From assembly GCA_946886995.1 (NCBI GenBank), contig CAMPJU010000078.1, positions 1-6,503 on the forward strand: a stretch of 6,503 nucleotides of DNA. Direction: 5' to 3'. The notes under the pieces are model-generated. The model was not told where the DNA came from, searched no databases, and was given only the letters and a program-made list of their open reading frames with translations. A program made the translations under genes and the position numbers. The stretch is from an uncultured Lysobacteraceae bacterium. Its GTDB lineage: Bacteria > Pseudomonadota > Gammaproteobacteria > Xanthomonadales > Xanthomonadaceae. This document shows, one piece after another, positions 1 to 5,264 of this stretch (positions are counted from its first letter, which is position 1; every line of letters begins with the position of its first letter).

Positions 1-1141
1 CCGCGAACGTCATCGCCAGCACCAGCGGGATCGACACCGCGACCACCAGGCCGGTCCGCCAGCCGAGCGAGAAGAAGCTGACCAGCAGCACGATCGCGAT
101 CGCCTCGGCGAGGACCCGGGTGAACTCGCCCACCGAATCGCGCACCGCACGCGGCTGGTCGGCCACCCGGCGCAGGTCCATGCCGACGGGCAGCTGGTGC
201 TGCAGGCGGTCGAATTCCGCGTCCAGCGTCTCCCCCAGCGCCAGGATGTCGCCGCCTTCGGCCATCGCCACCGCGATCCCGATCGCATCCTCGCCGTCGA
301 CGCGCATCCGCGGCGCGGCCGGATCGGAGAAGCCACGGTTGACGCGGGCGACGTCGCCCAGCCGGAAGGTCCGTCCGTTCGCGCGGACCGGGGCGTCGCG
401 AATCTCGTCGACGGAACCGAACGCGCCATCGACGCGGACGCCGACGCGTTCCATGCCGGTCTCGAAGAACCCGGTCGGGACGACCGCGTTCTGTGCATGC
501 AGCGCCTCGCGCACCGCCTCCACCGGGACGCCCAGCGTCGCCATGCGGGCGTTGTCGACCTCGATCCAGACCTTCTCGTCCTGCAGGCCAAGCAGTTCGA
601 TCTTGCCGACGCCGGCGACGCGCTGCAGCTCGAGCTCCAGCCGTTCGGCATGGTCCTCCAGCACCGCGTAGTCGAAGCCGGGGCCGGTCAATGCGTAGAC
701 GTTGCCGAAGGTGTCGCCGAACTCGTCGTTGAAGAACGGGCCAACCACGCCCTCGGGCAGCGTGTGCCGCATGTCGCCGACCTTCTTGCGGACGTCGTAC
801 CAGAGCCGGTCCACCGCCTCCGGCGGCAGGCTGTCGCGGGCCATCAGGATCACCTGCGACTCGCCCGGCCGCGAATACGAGCGCACGAACTCGTAGCGGC
901 CGGTGGACATCACCGCCTTCTCGATGCGCTCGGTGACCTGTCGCGACACGTCGGCGGCGGTGGCGCCGGGCCATGCGGTGCGCACGACCATCGCGCGGAA
1001 GGTGAACGGCGGATCCTCGGACTGCCCGAGTTGCAGGTACGACCACGCACCGACCACCGCCAGCACGATCATCGCGTAGAGGACCAGGCCCCGGTTGCGC
1101 AACGCCCAGGCGGACAGGTTGAACCGCGAAGGCGCGTTCAC
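1..1141 (-). CDS. smeP: RND multidrug efflux permease, SmeP/MexK-like (partial, N-terminal 380 residues)
   Basis: Inner-membrane proton/drug antiporter of the RND (HAE1, AcrB-like) family, the energised part of a three-layer efflux pump. The gene leaves the window on the left, so about 380 of the usual 1,000-1,050 residues are visible. The frame is open throughout. Visible are a short cytoplasmic start, TM1 at about residues 18-38, the family hallmark LGQSEDPPF (38-46) and TAWPGATA (55-62), the periplasmic porter region up to about 335 (including SYSRPGESQV and GPFFNDEFGDTFGN), then TM2 (about 345-360) and the start of TM3 ending in SIPLVLAMTFA. The TM4 proton-relay aspartates lie outside. 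The start is a GTG overlapping the adaptor stop as GTGA, with a GGAG 10 bases upstream. The hallmark segments resemble the MexK/TriC branch from memory. The symbol rests on gene order matching S. maltophilia smeOP; substrates cannot be read here. Confidence 0.93.
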   Translation of the reverse strand, partial: MNAPSRFNLSAWALRNRGLVLYAMIVLAVVGAWSYLQLGQSEDPPFTFRAMVVRTAWPGATAADVSRQVTERIEKAVMSTGRYEFVRSYSRPGESQVILMARDSLPPEAVDRLWYDVRKKVGDMRHTLPEGVVGPFFNDEFGDTFGNVYALTGPGFDYAVLEDHAERLELELQRVAGVGKIELLGLQDEKVWIEVDNARMATLGVPVEAVREALHAQNAVVPTGFFETGMERVGVRVDGAFGSVDEIRDAPVRANGRTFRLGDVARVNRGFSDPAAPRMRVDGEDAIGIAVAMAEGGDILALGETLDAEFDRLQHQLPVGMDLRRVADQPRAVRDSVGEFTRVLAEAIAIVLLVSFFSLGWRTGLVVAVSIPLVLAMTFA

Positions 1142-2244
1142 TCGCGGACGGCTCCGCCAGTGACCGGCCGGTTGTCGCGATCCACCGGCAGCACCTGCTG
1201 GCCCTCGCGCAGCAGGTGCCCGCCGGCCACCACCACCAGGGCATCCGGGGCCAGGCCTTCGTGCACCGGCACGCGTTCGCTGCCATACGGTCCAAGGGCG
1301 ACCGGCACGAGCGATACCTTGCCCGTTCCAGGATCGACCACCCAGACCGCGGTGTCGTCGTCGCCGCTGCGCTGCACCGCCGCCAGCGGAACGCTCATCC
1401 CGGCCGTCGCATCCGCGAGGGGCACCAGGACCTGTGCGGTCTGTCCCAGCGCGACGCCCGCCGCATCACGATCACGCAGTGCGACGCGCGCGCGCCATGT
1501 GCGCGTCGCGGGATCGGCCACCGGGTCGACCTCTCGCACCGTCCCTGCCAGCCGGCGCCCGGGCTCGCTCCACAGTTCGACGTCCACGGGCATGCCGACG
1601 GCCACGTCGTCCACGCGTCCCTCGGGGATCGCGATGACGACGTCGCGCCCTGCTTCCGCGGCCAGGAGGAACACCGGCTGCCCCGCTGCGACCACCTGGC
1701 CGACGTCGGCCTGGCGATCGGCGATCGCGCCGGCGACCGGCGCCCGCAACTGCGTGTACGCGGCCTGGTTGCGCGCAACCTCCAGCTGCGCCTGCAGCGC
1801 GCGGACCTGCCCCGCGGCGGCGGCATGCGCGGATTCGGCGGCGTCCAGCGCCGAGCGGCTGACCAGCTGGTCGCCGGCCAGGCTGGCGAACCGCGCGCGT
1901 TCGGCGGCGGCACGCTGCAGTTCGGCCCGGGCGGCCTCCAGTTGCGCGGACAGCGCGCCGGCCTGCAACCGCAGGTCACCGGGATCCAGTTCCGCCAGGA
2001 GGGCGCCGCGGGCCACGGTGTCGCCGACATCGACGTGGCGCGAAACGATCTTGCCGCCCACCCGGAACGCCAGCGCCGTCTCCGCCCGTGCGCGGACTTC
2101 GCCCGCGAAGGACACGTGGCCGCTGGTCGCAGCGCCGGGTTGCGCCACCAGCACGGGGCGCGGGGGCGGCCCTGTTTCGCTGCCGTCCGAACAACCGGCC
2201 AGGGCGGCCACCAGGAGGACCAGGGCGAACGGACGCTGCGGCAT
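1138..2244 (-). CDS. smeO: RND efflux periplasmic adaptor (membrane fusion) lipoprotein, SmeO/MexJ-like
   Basis: Periplasmic adaptor that joins the RND permease to a TolC-type channel, 368 residues, typical for the HlyD/AcrA family. It begins with a lipoprotein signal: hydrophobic stretch 6-16 and lipobox L15-A16-G17-C18, so Cys18 should be lipidated and anchor the protein in a membrane. Next come the first lipoyl half (about 58-90, containing FRVGGKIVSRHVDVGDTV), an Ala/Gln/Glu-rich coiled-coil hairpin (about 92-163), the second lipoyl half (163-194, LRAPVAGAIADRQADVGQVV), a beta-barrel domain (about 200-275) and a membrane-proximal domain (about 283-353). The ATG at 2244 is supported by GGAGG four bases upstream and by the signal peptide directly after it. 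It is the first gene of the operon and overlaps the permease by 4 bases. It is divergent from a TetR gene, the usual arrangement for a repressed pump. Only one adaptor is visible, unlike TriAB-type pumps, which have two. Confidence 0.94.
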   Translation of the reverse strand: MPQRPFALVLLVAALAGCSDGSETGPPPRPVLVAQPGAATSGHVSFAGEVRARAETALAFRVGGKIVSRHVDVGDTVARGALLAELDPGDLRLQAGALSAQLEAARAELQRAAAERARFASLAGDQLVSRSALDAAESAHAAAAGQVRALQAQLEVARNQAAYTQLRAPVAGAIADRQADVGQVVAAGQPVFLLAAEAGRDVVIAIPEGRVDDVAVGMPVDVELWSEPGRRLAGTVREVDPVADPATRTWRARVALRDRDAAGVALGQTAQVLVPLADATAGMSVPLAAVQRSGDDDTAVWVVDPGTGKVSLVPVALGPYGSERVPVHEGLAPDALVVVAGGHLLREGQQVLPVDRDNRPVTGGAVRE

Positions 2245-2248
2245 GTGG

Positions 2249-2253
2249 CCTCC
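2249..2253 (-). promoter_or_regulatory. Ribosome binding site of the adaptor gene
   Basis: On the minus strand the sequence reads GGAGG followed by four bases and ATG. It is a near-perfect anti-16S match and fixes the adaptor start at 2244. It contrasts with the TetR and pcm genes, which lack a comparable site. Confidence 0.75.
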
Positions 2254-2292
2254 GCGCCCGGTGGACGCGCGATGAATGCAGGAAGTCAGGCG

Positions 2293-2298
2293 AGTATA
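2293..2298 (-). promoter_or_regulatory. Candidate -10 box for the efflux operon
   Basis: Read on the minus strand this is TATACT (5 of 6 to TATAAT), inside a run of nine alternating T/A bases (2295-2303) that stands out in a very GC-rich window. It would start transcription near 2286 and give a leader of roughly 40 bases before the adaptor ATG. No good -35 is visible at 17 bases; the best match is TAGACC (2319-2314) at a short 15-base spacing. The same AT patch could alternatively serve the plus-strand repressor. Inference from sequence only. Confidence 0.4.
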
Positions 2299-2309
2299 TA
2301 TATCGAACC

Positions 2310-2330
2310 GGCTGGTCTAGTATTCCAGCC
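2310..2330. promoter_or_regulatory. Candidate TetR operator (perfect 6-bp inverted repeat)
   Basis: GGCTGG (2310-2315), nine bases, CCAGCC (2325-2330): a perfect dyad ending at the base before the TetR start codon. The spacer holds CTAG and the TAGTAT element. Size (21 bp) and location between divergent genes fit a TetR-family operator. Bound repressor would cover the repressor's own start region and lie just upstream of the candidate -10 of the efflux operon, so one site could control both directions. Not proven: GC-rich DNA yields chance 6-bp dyads. Confidence 0.45.
2318..2323 (+). promoter_or_regulatory. Candidate -10 box for the TetR gene, implying a leaderless transcript
   Basis: TAGTAT matches TATAAT at 4 of 6 positions and lies seven bases before the ATG at 2331, so transcription would begin at or next to the start codon. 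This fits the absence of any Shine-Dalgarno-like sequence in front of this gene. No convincing -35 is seen (TATATA at 2295-2300 sits at the 17-base spacing). The alternative is a promoter using the TATATATA patch and a leader of about 20 bases. Confidence 0.3.
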
Positions 2331-3005
2331 ATGCCAGCCTCCCCCAAGAAGACCCCGACGCCGCGCGCCAGCGGCCCCGGACGCCCGAAGGACCTGGGCA
2401 AGCGCGCCGCGATCCTGGCCGCCGCCCGTCAGATGTTCACCACCCAGGGGTACGAAGGGACGAGCATGGACCAGATCGCCGCGGAAGCCGGCGTCTCCAA
2501 GCTGACGGTCTACAGCCATTTCGGCGACAAGGAGGCCCTGTTCGCGGCCGTCGTGCGCGCGCATTGCGAGACCCAGCTGCCGCCGGCGCTGTTCGAGCCG
2601 ACGGCGGGCACGCCCCTGCGCGAACGGCTGCTGGCGATCGCCGGCGCCTTCTACGCGATGGTCACCACGCCCGAGTCGGTGGCCGGGCACCGCATGTTGT
2701 GCACGCCGCAACTGGCCGGCTCTCCGCTCTCGCGCCTGTTCTGGGAAGCGGGCCCGCAGCGCGTCCACGATGACTTCGCGGCACTGCTGGAGCGCCGGAT
2801 CGCCGCGGGCGAACTGGAGATCGAGGACGTGCCGCGCGCGGCGGGCCAGTTCTTCGCGCTGCTGAAGGGCGAACCCCATGCGCGCCGCGTGTTCGGCTGC
2901 TGCGACGGGAAAGCCGAGGCCGCGGACGTGGTGCAGGCCCACCTGGCCGCGAGCGTCGACCTCTTCCTGCGCGCCTACGCGCCTGCCGGCCGACAGTCGC
3001 AGTGA
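2331..3005 (+). CDS. smeRo: TetR/AcrR-family repressor of the divergent efflux operon (SmeRo-like)
   Basis: DNA-binding repressor, 224 residues, typical for TetR. A basic Pro-rich N-terminus (1-25, with GRPKDLGKR) leads into the TetR helix-turn-helix: AAILAAARQMFTTQGYEGTS (26-45), then MDQIAAEAGVSKLTVYSHF (46-64) with the recognition helix around SKLTVYSHFGDKEAL. The rest is the helical ligand-binding and dimer domain; FFALLKGEPHARRVFG (174-189) resembles AefR-type C-terminal domains. The frame stays open far upstream, but no start codon lies in the preceding 20 or so codons and TetR homology begins here, so ATG 2331 is chosen. It is divergent from the adaptor gene, implying repression of it and of itself. 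In S. maltophilia the equivalent SmeRo represses both smeOP and smeRo-pcm-tolC. It has four cysteines (79, 124 and the pair 190-191); a redox role would be speculation. The effector is unknown. Confidence 0.92.
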   Translation: MPASPKKTPTPRASGPGRPKDLGKRAAILAAARQMFTTQGYEGTSMDQIAAEAGVSKLTVYSHFGDKEALFAAVVRAHCETQLPPALFEPTAGTPLRERLLAIAGAFYAMVTTPESVAGHRMLCTPQLAGSPLSRLFWEAGPQRVHDDFAALLERRIAAGELEIEDVPRAAGQFFALLKGEPHARRVFGCCDGKAEAADVVQAHLAASVDLFLRAYAPAGRQSQ

Positions 3006-3088
3006 CTTCAGGCACTTCGGCCATGCCCGCCCCGACCGCGATCCTGTCCCCGTCCGGCTTCCACGCCCGAACCGCCCCACCGCGCCGT

Positions 3089-3094
3089 TAAACT
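3089..3094 (+). promoter_or_regulatory. Candidate internal promoter (-10) for pcm-tolC
   Basis: The TetR-pcm gap (3006-3121) is GC-rich except for GTTAAACTA at 3087-3095. TAAACT there matches TATAAT at 4 of 6 positions and would start transcription about 3101, giving a leader of only about 20 bases before ATG 3122. No clear -35 is visible. It would allow the pcm-tolC pair to be expressed independently of the TetR promoter, although co-transcription with the TetR gene is known for the S. maltophilia equivalent. Confidence 0.3.
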
Positions 3095-3121
3095 ACGCGG
3101 TCCCCCACCGTGCCCATGCCC

Positions 3122-3790
3122 ATGAGCTTCGATTACGCCACCGCCCGCGAAATGATGGTCGAGCAGCAAGTGCGTCCCTGGGACGTGCTCGATCCGCGCG
3201 TGCTCGACGTGCTCGCGACGCTGCCGCGCGACGCGTTCGTGGCCGGGACGCACCGCTCGCTGGCCTATGCCGACCTGGCGCTGCCCATCGGCCATGGCGA
3301 GCTGATGATGAAGCCGGTGGTCGAGGGCCGGATGTTGCAGGCGCTCGACCTGCAGCCGGGCGACGAGGTGCTGGAAGTCGGCACCGGCAGCGGCTTCACC
3401 GCCGCCTGCATGGGCCGGCTCGCACGGACCGTCACCACGCTCGAACGCCACGCCGACCTCGCATCGATCGCGCAGGGGCGGCTCGCCGAGCAGGGCCTCG
3501 ACGGCAACGTCGAGGTCGTGCATGCCGACGCCCTCGGCTGGGATCCCGGCAACCGCCGCTTCGACGCCGTCTGCGTCACCGGCGCCGTCGCGACGGTCCC
3601 GGAGCGTTTCCTGTCCTGGCTGCGTCCCGGCGGCCGCCTGTTCGTCGTCCGCGGCGTCGCCCCCGTGATGGAAGCCGTCCTGGTGGCGGCCCCGGAAGCT
3701 GCCGGCGGCAACCACCGCACGACCTCCCTGTTCGAGACCGAACTGCCCTACCTGGCCGGTGCCGGTCCCGTTTCCCGCTTCGAACTCTGA
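3122..3790 (+). CDS. pcm: Protein-L-isoaspartate O-methyltransferase-like protein (divergent Pcm)
   Basis: SAM-dependent methyltransferase of the PCMT family, 222 residues, cytosolic (no signal peptide). True Pcm methylates isoaspartyl residues in damaged proteins so that they can be repaired. Visible are the N-terminal MVEQQVRPWDVLD (11-23), the SAM-binding motif I VLEVGTGSG (83-91), an acidic residue ending the next strand (TLER, Glu108), FDAVCVTGAV (147-156) and the late LRPGGRLFVV (167-176). The segment LPIGHGELMMKP (54-65) lines up with the E. coli PIGQGQTISQP region, but the catalytic Thr-Ile-Ser is Leu-Met-Met. Repair activity is therefore doubtful, and the protein may methylate another target or act otherwise. 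Three in-frame starts exist (GTG 3110, ATG 3116, ATG 3122); the last is chosen because relatives start M-x-x-D-Y from memory. No Shine-Dalgarno is seen. tolC follows after 40 bases, probably in the same transcript. Confidence 0.88.
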   Translation: MSFDYATAREMMVEQQVRPWDVLDPRVLDVLATLPRDAFVAGTHRSLAYADLALPIGHGELMMKPVVEGRMLQALDLQPGDEVLEVGTGSGFTAACMGRLARTVTTLERHADLASIAQGRLAEQGLDGNVEVVHADALGWDPGNRRFDAVCVTGAVATVPERFLSWLRPGGRLFVVRGVAPVMEAVLVAAPEAAGGNHRTTSLFETELPYLAGAGPVSRFEL

Positions 3791-3818
3791 CCGGCCCGCT
3801 CGCGCGACGCCCCGCAAC

Positions 3819-3823
3819 AAGGA
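3819..3823 (+). promoter_or_regulatory. Ribosome binding site of tolC
   Basis: AAGGA lies seven bases before ATG 3831 and decides the start against an upstream in-frame ATG at 3759, which would overlap the end of pcm and spoil the signal peptide. Confidence 0.7.
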
Positions 3824-3830
3824 CCCCTGC

Positions 3831-5246
3831 ATGAGCCTTCGTCCCCTTGCCAGTCCCCTCGCCCTCGCCCTCTCGCTGGCCCTCGTGCCCGCCACGGGCG
3901 CCCGGGCCGCGGACCTGATGGATGCCTACCAGTTGGCCCGCGCCGGCGATCCGCAGTTCGCCGCCGCCGAGTCCGGCCGCCTCGTCACCCGCGAGGGCGC
4001 CGTGCAGGCACGCGCGGCGATGCTTCCGCAGATCGGCGCCAGCGCGTCCTACGGCCGCAGCGAAAGCGACAGCGAAGGCACCCAGGTGTTCGCGGGCCAG
4101 CCGTTCCCGCCCAGCAATTCAAGCAGCGAATCGACCGGCAGCGACGTCGGCGTCTCGCTCAGCCAGATGGTCTTCGACCGCTCCAGCTTCACCCGGCTGG
4201 ACAGCCAGCAGGCACTCGCGGAAGCCGCCGATTTCACCCTGGCGGCCGCTGGCGACACGCTGATCACCCGAACCTCTGCCGCGTACTTCGACGTGCTGGT
4301 CCGGATCGAGACGCTGGCCGCCGCGGAGGCCCAGGAAACGGCCCTGCAGAAGCAACTCGATTTCGCCGACAAGCGCCTGGAGGTCGGCCTGGCGCCGATC
4401 ACCGACGTGCACGAGGCACGCGCCCAGTACGAGGCCGCGCGCGCGAACGTCGCGGTGACCCGCGCCCAGCTGGCCGATGCGTACCAGGCGCTGGCGGAAA
4501 TCACCGGCGTCCCGGTCACCGACCTGCAGGGCCTGCCCGCCGACTTCCAGCCGGAGCTGCCGATCGGTGGTGCCGACCAGTGGGTCGCCACCGCACTGGA
4601 CAGCAACCCGAACCTGCGCGCCGCGTCGCTGCAGGTCGAGTCCGCACGGCACGACATCGCCACCGCGCGCGCCCAGCGCTGGCCGACCGTCTACCTGACC
4701 GGCAACTACGGCGACAGCCAGTCCGACGGTTCCTCGACCGACAACATCGACGACGTCACCAGCGACTTCGAGAACGAGAGCCGGTCGCGCAGCCTCAACC
4801 TGGTCGTCGACGTGCCGATCTTCCGCGGCGGCGCCATCCAGTCGGACGTGCGCACGGCGATCGCCCAGCGCGACGTGCGCGCGGACCAGCTCGAGCAGCA
4901 GCGTCGCGCGGTGGAGCGCAACACCCGCAACGCCTACCAGACGCTGGTGTCCGGGGTGAGCGAAGTCGAGGCACGCCGCCTGGCACTGGTCGCCGCGCAG
5001 AGCGCCTACGACGCATCCCAGGTCGGTTTCGAGGTCGGCACCCGCACCGTCATCGACGTGCTGCTGAACCAGCAGACCCTGTTCGATGCGCAGAGCCAGT
5101 ACGCCTTCGCGCGCTACAACTTCCTGCAGAACAAGCTGCTGCTCGAGCAGGCGGCCGGCACCCTGGACGTGGAAGACGTGCAGGAGGTCAATCGCCTGCT
5201 GACCGTCGACGCCGACGCACAGCTCGAGAACCCGCCGGCGCCGTAA
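3831..5246 (+). CDS. tolC: TolC-family outer-membrane efflux channel
   Basis: Outer-membrane duct of tripartite efflux and type I secretion systems, 471 residues (E. coli TolC precursor 493). It starts with a signal peptide, residues 1-26, cleavage likely after ARA (A26/A27). Two homologous halves follow, each a strand-loop-strand unit plus long helices. Half 1 has strands about 66-78 and 104-115 (ending QMVFDRSS), then helices containing AYFDVLVRIETL (151-162) and FADKRLEVGLAPITDVHEA (178-196). Half 2 has strands about 284-297 and 320-331 (ending VDVPIFRGG), then helices containing QVGFEVGTRTVIDVL (397-411) and ARYNFLQNKLLLEQAAGTL (427-445). Of the E. coli pore-entrance residues, Arg367 and Asp371 are kept (R405, D409), but Tyr362 is Phe400 and Asp374 is Leu412. 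The second surface loop (about 296-320) is rich in Ser, Asp and Glu. It is probably co-transcribed with pcm and is the likely partner of the divergent permease and adaptor. Confidence 0.96.
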   Translation: MSLRPLASPLALALSLALVPATGARAADLMDAYQLARAGDPQFAAAESGRLVTREGAVQARAAMLPQIGASASYGRSESDSEGTQVFAGQPFPPSNSSSESTGSDVGVSLSQMVFDRSSFTRLDSQQALAEAADFTLAAAGDTLITRTSAAYFDVLVRIETLAAAEAQETALQKQLDFADKRLEVGLAPITDVHEARAQYEAARANVAVTRAQLADAYQALAEITGVPVTDLQGLPADFQPELPIGGADQWVATALDSNPNLRAASLQVESARHDIATARAQRWPTVYLTGNYGDSQSDGSSTDNIDDVTSDFENESRSRSLNLVVDVPIFRGGAIQSDVRTAIAQRDVRADQLEQQRRAVERNTRNAYQTLVSGVSEVEARRLALVAAQSAYDASQVGFEVGTRTVIDVLLNQQTLFDAQSQYAFARYNFLQNKLLLEQAAGTLDVEDVQEVNRLLTVDADAQLENPPAP

Positions 5247-5254
5247 CGGCGCCG
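5236..5254. terminator. Strong hairpin between convergent tolC and waaA, loop is the tolC stop codon
   Basis: CGGCGCCG (5236-5243), TAA (5244-5246), CGGCGCCG (5247-5254): a perfect all-G/C 8-bp stem with a 3-base loop that is the tolC stop codon. It covers the end of tolC and the first 8 bases of the 18-base gap to waaA. No T-run follows on either strand, so it is not a classic intrinsic terminator. It could slow polymerase from both directions or protect mRNA 3' ends. Termination function is inferred from position. Confidence 0.45.
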
Positions 5255-5264
5255 CCGCGAGGCA

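Noticed and set aside
1..2244. TriABC-type pump (triclosan-type, two adaptors)
   Set aside because: Only one adaptor gene lies between the permease and the divergent regulator; the layout fits MexJK/SmeOP instead.
197..2275. Long plus-strand open frame (692 codons) opposite the permease and adaptor genes
   Set aside because: High GC suppresses stop codons in shadow frames. The translation is low-complexity Arg/Ala/Pro/His-rich with no recognisable domain, while the opposite strand encodes clear RND family proteins.
2088..2330. N-terminal extension of the TetR gene to an upstream start at 2088
   Set aside because: The extra 81 residues are Arg/Gly/Pro-rich shadow of the adaptor gene and cross the divergent promoter region; TetR homology begins at 2331.
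3011..3027. Possible terminator after the TetR gene (GGCA and TGCC around a 9-base spacer)
   Set aside because: Only four pairs, no extension and no T-run; not better than chance in GC-rich DNA.
2286..3080. Minus-strand open frame opposite the TetR gene
   Set aside because: Antisense shadow with no domain and atypical composition; the TetR frame has clear helix-turn-helix homology.
3759..3830. tolC start at an upstream in-frame ATG (3759)
   Set aside because: It would overlap pcm and bury the signal peptide 24 residues inside; ATG 3831 has AAGGA at good spacing followed directly by the signal sequence.
3008..3895. Minus-strand open frame opposite pcm
   Set aside because: Gly/His-rich shadow; pcm on the plus strand has intact methyltransferase motifs.
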